Of a DNA stretch of 64,000 nt, positions 18,536 to 25,633 are shown one piece after another. This stretch comes from Janthinobacterium sp. 61 (GTDB lineage: Bacteria; Pseudomonadota; Gammaproteobacteria; Burkholderiales; Burkholderiaceae_D): NCBI RefSeq assembly GCF_002846335.1, contig NZ_PJMQ01000001.1, forward strand, positions 4,588,001 to 4,652,000. Direction: 5' to 3'. How positions within the stretch are numbered: position 1 is the stretch's first letter; the number at the start of each line of letters is the position of its first letter. Position numbers and translations under genes: made by a program. The notes beneath the pieces were generated by a model that was not told the DNA's origin, ran no database searches, and was given only the letters and a program-made list of their open reading frames with translations.

Positions 18536-19111
18536 CTAGTTTGTACCACGAAGCCGCATGATCGTCTGGCGGCTGGTTTTGAATGCCCTTGCCACCGCCG
18601 CCACAGCGGCTCCTGCTGCTAGCTGCGCCAGGGCGGCGGTCCGTTGATCCTCTGATAGCGCCAAAGGGCGTCCAAAGGCTACGCCGTCCTTCCTGGCGCG
18701 CTCCTGGCCCGCTAACGTGCGCTCAATCAGCAGGTCGCGCTCGAACTCTGCCACGGCGGCTAGGACGCCCATTGTCATCTTACCTGCTGCACTGGTGAGG
18801 TCTACGCCGCCCAGAGCCAGACAGTGTACGCGAACGCCCATCCCTTCCAGGCGCTCCACGCTGGCGCGCACGTCCATTGCATTGCGCCCCAGCCGGTCCA
18901 GCTTCGTTACGACCAGCACGTCACCCACCTCCATCCGATCCACCAGCTTGGCGAATCCCTTACGTTCCATTGCAGCGACAGACCCTGAGATAGTCTCTGT
19001 GATGGTGCGCGCTTCCGTAATAGTGAATCCGGCGTTCTTGATTTCCTGGACCTGGTTGTCTGTCGTCTGCGATTCGGTCGATACGCGGCAATATGCAAAA
19101 ACTCGTGACAT
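18536..19111 (-). CDS. Serine recombinase (Tn3-type resolvase)
   Basis: The 191-residue protein has the resolvase catalytic domain with nucleophile Ser11 in YCRVST, the RLGRNAMDV motif, and the long E helix (GVLAAVAEFERDLLIERT). A C-terminal HTH follows (AVAAVARAFKTSRQTIMRLR). Length matches Tn3/gamma-delta resolvases. It should resolve multimers or cointegrates at the res region immediately upstream. No tnpA transposase is visible, so it is more likely a plasmid-style multimer-resolution gene than part of a transposon. Confidence 0.9.
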   Translation of the reverse strand: MSRVFAYCRVSTESQTTDNQVQEIKNAGFTITEARTITETISGSVAAMERKGFAKLVDRMEVGDVLVVTKLDRLGRNAMDVRASVERLEGMGVRVHCLALGGVDLTSAAGKMTMGVLAAVAEFERDLLIERTLAGQERARKDGVAFGRPLALSEDQRTAALAQLAAGAAVAAVARAFKTSRQTIMRLRGTN

Positions 19112-19127
19112 GGCATTCCTCTTGAAG

Positions 19128-19231
19128 TGTACGAAAGTGATGTGCGAAATAATTGCATGTACGAAACTGCCATAACTCTATATTTCGTACATGCTAATGT
19201 GCCGTGTCCGAATATGGTCATATTCGGACAC
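19128..19231. promoter_or_regulatory. Three-part res region of the resolvase
   Basis: Six copies of TGTNCGAA-type half sites lie upstream of the resolvase start. Site I is a 28-base palindrome (19204-19231, arms GTGTCCGAATATG). Site II is 34 bases (19158-19191) bounded by TGTACGAAA and TTTCGTACA. Site III has TGTACGAAA (19128) and TGTGCGAAA (19141), here as direct repeats. Lengths of 28 and 34 and the order, with site III next to the resolvase, match classical Tn3-family res. The resolvase promoter probably lies within, giving autorepression. Confidence 0.75.
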
Positions 19232-19288
19232 AAAAGAAGTGTAGCATACTTATATCACTAGTGACTAAAATATGTTATGCTCTTCAAC

Positions 19289-19657
19289 ATGAGCAAACCT
19301 GTAGATACCTCGAAAAAACTCGGCCGCAAACCAATCGGCCCGACCAATTTGACCCCGGCTGAACGTCAACGGCGTTATCGCGAGAAAATGCGCGAGAAGG
19401 GTGGTAAAGACTTCCTGTTGACACTGGCGGGGTTGCACCTCCAAGGCGTCGAGGCATTCGCAAGCGCGCATGATTTGACAGCATCAACTGCATTGCGTCT
19501 GCTTGTTGAACCGGCCCTGGATCGCTACGTTGGGATAATGAATCGTATTCATCGCATGGCGGAGAATGGTGCTACGGACGAGGCTTGCGCGCAGTTTATG
19601 AGCGACCACTTGTATCCGGAACTGCCGGAAATGGAAGCTAGTCGGAAAGCTCCATGA
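19289..19657 (+). CDS. Small basic island protein, possible replication regulator
   Basis: The 122-residue product starts with a basic, probably DNA-binding segment (LGRKPIGPTNLTPAERQRRYREKMREK), followed by helices. I do not recognise the family. An ATG at 19277, four codons earlier, is equally possible because neither has a clear ribosome site. The stop overlaps the ATG of the replication-initiator-like gene by four bases (ATGA), so the two are translationally coupled. That arrangement resembles a copy-control protein preceding a plasmid Rep. A palindrome TCACTAGTGA at 19255 could be its operator. Confidence 0.5.
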   Translation: MSKPVDTSKKLGRKPIGPTNLTPAERQRRYREKMREKGGKDFLLTLAGLHLQGVEAFASAHDLTASTALRLLVEPALDRYVGIMNRIHRMAENGATDEACAQFMSDHLYPELPEMEASRKAP

Positions 19658-20619
19658 GTGCTGGCACATTGACGTACAGGACGGAGATAGACTGGGTTGA
19701 GTTGGAGGTTCGCACAACGGCCCCTTCAAATTTCTGGTCTGTTCAAGAAGTATTAAGGCCGGTGCTGCCTCGCTCACAAGCGAAACAGCAGTTCGTTACC
19801 CCTTTGGATGGCGGCAATGGCGGCGCGGCGACGATATTTCGATTTAGCATTCAAGACCCTGAGCGGGCAAGCAAGATCGAGAAAGTTGTAGCCGCACTAT
19901 GCGGTAGGTTTGACCTTGTTTCCATCGTGGTTACAGGCGTGGAGGTAGCTTTCGACACTTATAGCCAATGCGGAAGCATTCGCCAGTTAGCGGAGTTAGC
20001 GGCTGACCGTTTTAGGTTCATTACTGCAAAGCCTAGCTCCTGCTGGCATTTCTACCGCCAGAGGGGCGAGAACCCGCAGTTCATAAATGTGCTGCCAGGA
20101 CGCAGTGATCTTGTCGAACACTTTGAGGGGTTTTGGCAGTTGGCCGACCGGAAGGACAAAGATACTGCGGACGTTCGCTACCATGCGTATGTGAAGACGT
20201 TGGACAACGGCACTGAGCTGCTTCCAGATCGCCACCGTGCGCGCTTCGAGATCACGCTACGAGGTGCCGCACTTCCATTCCAAACCGTGGAAGAACTGAA
20301 GAAGTTCAATTTCGCTGAGCTGGCCCATTACTTCAAATTTCGCCGCATCGCTGACAACGTGCCTCCGGCCGTCAAATATGCGCTTACTTCCTGGTCCGGT
20401 CGGCAGCTCGGCCTGCGCGGGCCGTATCGAAGACCAGATCTAACTAGGGTCGGAAAGTACAACGGCACCAGCATATTTAGAGGCTCGACCGTTGCCGACG
20501 ACAAGCTGAACGCGGATGTTTATGAGTGCCTGCGACAGCTTACGCGTACATGGCGTAAGCGCTCCCGACGTGCGGATTTTCCGGAAGTTTTTTTGCCGCC
20601 AGCCCGCATGGATACGTAA
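19654..20619 (+). CDS. Putative replication initiator protein (Rep_trans-like)
   Basis: The 321-residue soluble protein shows short motifs reminiscent of rolling-circle or phage replication initiators: a GVEVAFD beta-strand motif, an aromatic-rich segment (WHFYRQRGENPQF), YHAYVKTLDNG and RARFEITLRG. These resemble the beta-strand spacing of Rep_trans proteins, where a catalytic Tyr nicks the origin. The match is by eye and partial, so a different plasmid function remains possible. Translational coupling to a small basic protein and the adjacent resolvase support a replication module. The island therefore may replicate after excision. Confidence 0.45.
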   Translation: MSAGTLTYRTEIDWVELEVRTTAPSNFWSVQEVLRPVLPRSQAKQQFVTPLDGGNGGAATIFRFSIQDPERASKIEKVVAALCGRFDLVSIVVTGVEVAFDTYSQCGSIRQLAELAADRFRFITAKPSSCWHFYRQRGENPQFINVLPGRSDLVEHFEGFWQLADRKDKDTADVRYHAYVKTLDNGTELLPDRHRARFEITLRGAALPFQTVEELKKFNFAELAHYFKFRRIADNVPPAVKYALTSWSGRQLGLRGPYRRPDLTRVGKYNGTSIFRGSTVADDKLNADVYECLRQLTRTWRKRSRRADFPEVFLPPARMDT

Positions 20620-20665
20620 TTCCAGTAGCGCGTCCTTATAATGTTTAATACTACATACCTACACG

Positions 20666-21250
20666 ATGACAAAGAAGACTGCTGCGCCTGACCAGATTAG
20701 CCAAGCATTGGCGTTGCGAGAAGCAGGCTACACCGCCCTCGCCATCAGCCAGCGGCTTGGCATCAGCGTGCGCAGCCTACAACGGCATTTCGCGTCCACA
20801 GGAACACGAAAGGGCGCGCTCAAGGCTGACGTGCTTCAAAGGGCCAAGGATGACCTGATGGCGCGCATCACTTGCGACCAGACGATCAAGCAAGAGGCTG
20901 CCCGCCTCGTCGCCGACGATCTCGCCCACTCGATGCATCTTCGTGAGCTGATCCTGGCTGCGTCAGAGCAGATGAAGGCTGCGTCCCTGAGCGATGCCGT
21001 GCAGGTGATGCGTGCGGCGGCGGCATACTCGACCACGATCAAGAACACGTCGGACATCATCCGTCATAGCCTGCGCCTGAAAGATCTGGCCGACGACATG
21101 GATGAGCTGCCGGAGTTGGTAGTTACCGAACTCAGCCAGGCAGAGATTGCCGAACTCCGCCGCCAGCCTGACGCCGACGCTGAGCTTGCGGTGGACGTGA
21201 CTGAACTCGACGCCAACGACAATGCCATTGTCGAGGAGCTACCGGCATGA
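20666..21250 (+). CDS. HTH-containing island protein, 194 aa
   Basis: Residues 10-36 form a resolvase-type helix-turn-helix (ALREAGYTALAISQRLGISVRSLQRHF). A long helical region follows, then an acidic tail (about 150-194) rich in Asp, Glu and Ala. The layout is similar to small-terminase or plasmid regulatory proteins that bind DNA through the N-terminal HTH, but no phage packaging gene is nearby. A role in control of the replication or restriction-modification genes on either side is a guess. Its base composition is closer to the chromosome than that of the following gene. Confidence 0.5.
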   Translation: MTKKTAAPDQISQALALREAGYTALAISQRLGISVRSLQRHFASTGTRKGALKADVLQRAKDDLMARITCDQTIKQEAARLVADDLAHSMHLRELILAASEQMKAASLSDAVQVMRAAAAYSTTIKNTSDIIRHSLRLKDLADDMDELPELVVTELSQAEIAELRRQPDADAELAVDVTELDANDNAIVEELPA

Positions 21251-21496
21251 CGTGATGTTGGCGTTTTCCTGGCATGCCCGAGTCCTAGAAAAAATGACAA
21301 CACTGGAGGGCTGTGCTGTCGTCCACCTGGAGGTGATTTTGAAAATCAAGCAACATGTTCCACTTTGCCGTTCCTCACCTCAAATCGTTGCCTTGACGGT
21401 ATGGTTTGTGAGGCTGCTACGTATGTTCATGTTAGACTCTTGCCGAACAAAACTTACGACAAGCTAGACGGCTGTCAAACTAAATCAGGAATTGTC

Positions 21497-23422
21497 GTGG
21501 CAAAAAATGAGCGAAAGACAGAGAATGTTGTTCGGGATGAACTACGTCAGTGTGGCTATTATGGAGCCGACACGGATATCCAAATAGAAGAACAAAAAAG
21601 CAATATCGACGATGTGAAGCAGTTAATGAAAACTGCTAGTAAATCAGGCGGCGGTGGTGGTGGCGCACCAGAGTTTATAATCAGTTCACCTTCCTCTGCC
21701 GACTTTCTCCTTATTGTGGAATGTAAGGCTGATGTAAAGGATCACGAAAGTTCATCGATTGACAACATTTTGACGGGTACGGAATTCGATGAAAGTGATG
21801 ATCTACGGGCTAAACGAATTCAGCGATTTGCAGTCGATGGCGTATTGCACTATGCTAAATCCCTGTCAAAGAAGTTTAACGTAATTGCCTTAGGTGTTAG
21901 CGGAGAAACCAAAAAATCCGCGCTTATATCGACATATTTATGGCCTAAGGGTGGAGTTAAGCCTAAACGACTTGTCGCTAAGGATGGTGCGACACTCAAT
22001 GGTATTATCCCTTGGAACGATTATATCGAAAACGCGACCTTCGATCCATCCGTTCAAAAGTTGCGGTTTGATGAACTAATGGGATTCGCGGCGGATCTCC
22101 ATGAGTTTATGCGGGATCATGCAAAGCTAACAGAAAGTGAAAAACCGCTCCTCGTTAGCGGCACCTTAATTGCGCTACGTAACAAAGGTTTTGTCGCTTC
22201 ATACAATGTCGTAAATCCAGCTCAATTACAAAAAGATTGGATGCGTGTCATTCAGGAGGAAATCCAGGCAGCTGATATTCCGCAGGCAAAAAAGGACAAT
22301 ATGACTCAGCCTTATTCCAGTATCGGAGTCCACCCCGAGTTAGGAAAAGCTACGAAGTCATATCCTAAAGGTCCATTGCATGAGCTTATCGACCGCCTAA
22401 ACAGCAAGGTTTGGCCCTTCATCAGTATTTATCACGACTTCGACGTGGTAGGTCAGTTCTATGGTGAATTCCTGAAGTATACAGGTGGGGACAAAAAGGC
22501 ACTTGGAATTGTTCTCACGCCACGGCATGTGACAGAACTTTTTGCGTTATTGGCGAATGTTAATAAAGATAGCAAAGTTTTAGATATTTGCGCTGGCACC
22601 GGTGGGTTCCTCATTTCGGCCATGCATAGAATGTTTAAGAGCGCTACCACCGAAGATGAGCGCAATCGAATAAAAAAGCTTGGCCTTATTGGTGTTGAGC
22701 AACAGCCTAATATGTTTGCATTGGCTGCGTCAAACATGATTCTTCGTGGCGATGGCAAGGCTAACTTGTATCAGGGTAGTTGTTTCGACGAGGGGATTAC
22801 CGAAGCTATTAAGAAGCATGAGTGTACAGTCGGCATGGTCAATCCTCCGTACAGCCAGGCCGACAGCGACCTCCACGAATTACGCTTCGTCAAACATATG
22901 CTGGACTGTCTCGAACAGAGTGCGACCGGCATTGCCATCGTCCCTATGTCGTGTGCTTTAGCATCGAATGCTATCCGCGCTGAAATCCTTCGAGACCATA
23001 CCCTTGAAGCCGTAATGTCCATGCCTGCCGAACTGTTTTATCCTGTAGGGACAGTCACGTGCATAATGGTTTTCACTGCGCATAAGCCACACGAGGATGA
23101 GGGACGGAAAACGTGGTTTGGATATTGGAAAAATGATGGTTTTGTAAAAACAAAGAATAAGGGACGTATCGATCAAAACGAAGTATGGTCTTCAATACGG
23201 GACCGATGGGTAGAGATGTATCGAAATCGGGAAGTACATGCCGGTGAGAGCGTGATGCAAAAGGTTACGGCTGCCGATGAGTGGTGTGCGGAGGCGTATA
23301 TTGAAACCGACTACAGCATTCTTACCCAGGCAGATTTTGAAAATGTCGCAAAGAATTACGCGATATTCCGGCTTCTCGGGTTGCATGAAACTGAGTCCGA
23401 GGGTGACCATGCCAACAGTTAG
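21497..23422 (+). CDS. Type IIB restriction-modification enzyme, nuclease-methylase subunit (BcgI A-like)
   Basis: The 641-residue protein fuses a nuclease and a methylase. Near the N-terminus, Asp69 and Glu75-Cys-Lys77 (ADFLLIVECKAD) form a PD-(D/E)xK site. A helical linker leads to a gamma-class adenine methylase with motif I at 363 (DICAGTGGF) and motif IV at 449 (NPPY). The start is placed at GTG 21497, seven bases after AGGA. The upstream in-frame extension has no ribosome site. Length and domain order match BcgI A (about 72 kDa), which works with a separate specificity subunit, supplied by the next gene. The partner overlaps by 14 bases. Confidence 0.82.
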   Translation: MAKNERKTENVVRDELRQCGYYGADTDIQIEEQKSNIDDVKQLMKTASKSGGGGGGAPEFIISSPSSADFLLIVECKADVKDHESSSIDNILTGTEFDESDDLRAKRIQRFAVDGVLHYAKSLSKKFNVIALGVSGETKKSALISTYLWPKGGVKPKRLVAKDGATLNGIIPWNDYIENATFDPSVQKLRFDELMGFAADLHEFMRDHAKLTESEKPLLVSGTLIALRNKGFVASYNVVNPAQLQKDWMRVIQEEIQAADIPQAKKDNMTQPYSSIGVHPELGKATKSYPKGPLHELIDRLNSKVWPFISIYHDFDVVGQFYGEFLKYTGGDKKALGIVLTPRHVTELFALLANVNKDSKVLDICAGTGGFLISAMHRMFKSATTEDERNRIKKLGLIGVEQQPNMFALAASNMILRGDGKANLYQGSCFDEGITEAIKKHECTVGMVNPPYSQADSDLHELRFVKHMLDCLEQSATGIAIVPMSCALASNAIRAEILRDHTLEAVMSMPAELFYPVGTVTCIMVFTAHKPHEDEGRKTWFGYWKNDGFVKTKNKGRIDQNEVWSSIRDRWVEMYRNREVHAGESVMQKVTAADEWCAEAYIETDYSILTQADFENVAKNYAIFRLLGLHETESEGDHANS

Positions 23423-24389
23423 CGATCTGTTCATTCTTAAGTACGGCCATAGCTTAGAGTTAAATCGACTTGAGCAAGTCGAGGGTGCGGACGCAATGAA
23501 CTTCGTGTCGCGAACGGCTAGAAACAACGGTGTTAGTGCCCGAATTAGGAAAATTACGGGCCTGGAGCCGGCAGCCGCTGGAACCATTTCGGTAGCATTG
23601 GGTGGCCAAGGGGGCGCGGGCACCGCATTCCTTCAGCCGTTCCCGTATTACTGTGGGCGGGACGTAATGATTTTGACACCCATTGGTGCTATGACGGAGC
23701 AAGAAAAACTGTGGTGGGCAACATGCATTACGGCTAATCGCTTCCGATTCGGATTTGGGCGGCAAGCGAATAGGTCGCTTAGGAATTTAGTTCTTCCTTC
23801 TGCTATCCCGCCGTGGGTATATGCAGCAAATATTAGTAGCGCGTGTTCCTCTACACTTACGGAGCTAAAGCAGCTTTCCTCTGCGCAACCGCAAACTGCG
23901 CCATCGATGATTGGTACTGGAAGAGTGCGAATTGAGGAAATTTTCAATTTAACTTATGGAACCAGTCTCGAATTAAACAGGCTTTCAACAAACGGTGGTA
24001 ACGTTAATTTCGTTGCTCGTACGGCCAAGAACAATGGGGTGGCTGCAATGGTGGTTTTACCTGCGAGTGTCGAGGTAATAAATGGTGGTTGCTTGACCGT
24101 CGCCTTAAGCGGATCAGTGTTGGAAACGTTTTATCAGCGAGAGCCGTTTGTGACTGGTTTTCATATAATGGTTCTGCGCCCTCAAGAGCCAATGGTCCCC
24201 GAGGAGTTGATGTTCTATGCTGCTTGCATCCGTGCTAACCAATCGCGATATAGTTATGGAAGGCAAGCGAACCGCACTTTGAAAGACCTAGATGTTCCTG
24301 CTCGAAATGCAATACCAAGATGGGTGTACGGGGCTATTTCTCGCGTTGCTAATCAGCTGGAAGCCAGTGGTAGGGGGTCACCTCTATGA
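23409..24389 (+). CDS. Type IIB specificity subunit (BcgI B-like, S protein)
   Basis: The 326-residue protein consists of two similar halves. Each half has a YG-SLELNRL motif, an NFV(S/A)RTA block followed by NNGV, and a GRQANR motif near its end (first half about 5-140, second about 178-310). Two target-recognition domains predict a bipartite DNA site, as in type I HsdS and BcgI B. With the upstream nuclease-methylase it should form a complex that methylates adenine and, on unmodified DNA, cuts on both sides of the site. The ATG overlaps the end of the partner gene. The recognition sequence cannot be read from the protein. Confidence 0.8.
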   Translation: MPTVSDLFILKYGHSLELNRLEQVEGADAMNFVSRTARNNGVSARIRKITGLEPAAAGTISVALGGQGGAGTAFLQPFPYYCGRDVMILTPIGAMTEQEKLWWATCITANRFRFGFGRQANRSLRNLVLPSAIPPWVYAANISSACSSTLTELKQLSSAQPQTAPSMIGTGRVRIEEIFNLTYGTSLELNRLSTNGGNVNFVARTAKNNGVAAMVVLPASVEVINGGCLTVALSGSVLETFYQREPFVTGFHIMVLRPQEPMVPEELMFYAACIRANQSRYSYGRQANRTLKDLDVPARNAIPRWVYGAISRVANQLEASGRGSPL

Positions 24390-24443
24390 GTAACTGCGCG
24401 GATGGAGCTTCCCCTGCTGTTCTACTCCTAGCTATCGGTTCAA

Positions 24444-24547
24444 CACCCCAAGTGGGGTGCCTCGCCGAGCCAAACTGGCTCGGGAAACGTGGAAGATGGA
24501 CCGGGGCAACCGCTGAGGACGACGCCGTATAGGTAGGCATGCTACCT
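24444..24547. other. Cluster of three hairpins at the right end of the island
   Basis: Three hairpins follow the specificity gene. The stems are CACCCC/GGGGTG (24444-24459), CCGAGCCA/TGGCTCGG with an AAC loop (24465-24483), and AGGTAG/CTACCT (24531-24547). None has a T-run, so simple intrinsic termination is not supported. Position beside attR and a Rep-bearing island make a nick site, recombination directionality site or structured RNA possible. No convincing reading frame covers 24390-24682. Confidence 0.4.
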
Positions 24548-24682
24548 GCGATGGTCGAACCTATCGCGTCCTATGCTGCTTTCAGTATTGCGTACAGAGT
24601 GGCGCGACTTGCGCGTATACTGCTACAAAAGTGTGATACAAATTATTCAATCGAGCAATGTTGCCAGAGTGTGCGGGGGTAT

Positions 24683-24709
24683 TGGGTTCGATCCCCGCCA
24701 GCCGCACCA
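24683..24709 (+). other. attR of the integrative island
   Basis: Exact 27-base copy of the tRNA-Arg 3' end (T-loop through CCA). It has no D- or anticodon arm upstream, so it is not a tRNA gene. Chromosomal sequence resumes at 24710. Confidence 0.92.
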
Positions 24710-24913
24710 GACAAATCAAGACTCCCGTTTTATTCAGTCAGCATTGCCATGCTGGCTGCATGCCGTATCCCCACTCCCACTATTACTTCCGCAAGCCTGA
24801 CAAGGTCTATCGCTGCTTGCCAGGGATGCCACTCTTTGTGCGTCGCTTACCCAAAAACGCCCCTGACGCTCTTGCCGTTGTCGCTTTGCAAGCTCCAGTA
24901 TCCGTCAGACGCC

Positions 24914-24980
24914 GATATCAAAATTGATATCGAAACTGTGGAAAAATTGATTGGAGGGATTATCGTCCAGCCCCTAAGAT
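24914..24980 (+). promoter_or_regulatory. Pentose-regulon promoter A
   Basis: Operator halves GATATCA (24914) and GATATCG (24926) are 12 bases apart. They are followed 21 bases on by TTGATTGGA (24947) and then TAAGAT (24975) as a -10 box. TTGGAG (24951) with an 18-base spacer is the best -35. Spacing is identical to promoters at 26819 and 32510. It would drive the TonB-receptor remnant, the GH43 remnant and galM. Confidence 0.65.
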
Positions 24981-25044
24981 CAATGCCGAGTATGCGAACG
25001 ACATGCAAGCAGCATGACAATATCAATACAGTCTCTGGAGATGC

Positions 25045-25310
25045 ATGATACGCAACACCATCGGCCCGCTCGCGGCCACTTCTCCTCGTCGTCCATTCAA
25101 CTTGAAGGCCGCCGTTGCGGCATCGGCCGGTATCGGCCTGCTGAGCACGGCTTCGGCATGGGCGCAGGACGCGGTGGTGGCGGACGCCAGTGGCGAGCCT
25201 GCGGCGGAAGTGTCGGTCGTGACCGTCAGCGGGGTGCGCCGCGCCGACAGCATCGCCGGCCTGGCCGACGCACCGAGCCGCGAAATCAAAGATAAATTGT
25301 TCCAGCGCCG
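25045..25310 (+). pseudogene. TonB-dependent receptor, 5' remnant
   Basis: The first 45 residues encode a signal peptide (AASAGIGLLSTASAWA) and the start of a plug-type N-terminus (EVSVVTVSGVRRADS), as in sugar-uptake TonB-dependent receptors. Soon after residue 85 the frame runs into sequence that belongs, one frame over, to a GH43 enzyme. Everything else of the receptor, normally 800 residues or more, is gone. It keeps a promoter (24914) and a ribosome site (GGAG), so it was once the first gene of this transcript. The cause is most simply an internal deletion. Confidence 0.65.
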
Positions 25311-25616
25311 TATGTATGCGATCCGCCGGAATTCCGCAGCTTCTGGGCCAAGGAGTCCGCCGACTTGCTCGACCCGTTTTCGTGGAGCACGTCGCCCGAG
25401 CCCGTGTTTGCTACCTGCTACGAGCACGGCAACTATGGCCCCGGCCACAACAGCTGCACCAAGGCCGGCGACGACGTATTGCTGGTGTACCATGCCCACA
25501 CCTACCCGGAAATCGTCGGCGACCCGCTGTGGAATCCGGTTCGCCACACGTTTGTCAAACCGCGGCGCCGGGATGCGCAAGGCATGCCCGTGTTTGGCCG
25601 CTCATCGACCCTGTAA
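25311..25616 (+). pseudogene. Glycoside hydrolase family 43 enzyme, 3' remnant
   Basis: About 100 residues of the end of a GH43 arabinofuranosidase-type enzyme can be read, ending at the TAA at 25614. The recognisable part includes YGPGHNSCTKAGDDVLLVYH, a GDPLWNP segment and WDAQGMPVFG-like sequence (here RRDAQGMPVFG). The catalytic N-terminal propeller blades are missing and no start codon fits. The upstream edge is fused out of frame to the TonB-receptor remnant near 25305-25325. Family members release arabinose from arabinans, consistent with the pentose genes downstream. Confidence 0.65.
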
Positions 25617-25633
25617 AACCTGGACCCTACGCC

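Larger units (their letters stand above)
15374..24709 (+). mobile_element. tRNA-Arg-borne integrative island (about 9.3 kb)
   Basis: The segment lies between exact 27-base repeats of the tRNA-Arg 3' end and begins with an outward-adjacent tyrosine integrase. Cargo in order: integrase, tRNA-like RNA, HEPN-like gene, resolvase with res region, a small basic protein, a replication-initiator-like protein, an HTH protein and a type IIB restriction-modification pair. Base composition is visibly richer in A+T than the flanks, especially 16600-18500 and 21300-24400. No phage structural, packaging or conjugation gene is present. The element looks like an integrated plasmid-type or satellite element that moves by integrase and relies on helpers for transfer. 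Confidence 0.88.

Noticed and set aside
18536..19231. Tn3-family transposon
   Set aside because: Resolvase and res are present but no tnpA or 38-base terminal inverted repeats are visible.
24683..24709. Second tRNA-Arg gene
   Set aside because: Only the 3' 27 bases are present. D-arm and anticodon arm are missing, so it is attR.
15374..24709. Prophage
   Set aside because: Integrase and an HTH protein are present but no capsid, tail, portal, terminase large subunit, lysis or repressor gene is visible.
24539..25048. Plus-strand frame through attR and promoter A
   Set aside because: It would read across attR and a conserved promoter. Residues are low-complexity Cys/Ser/Pro-rich with no known domain or ribosome site.
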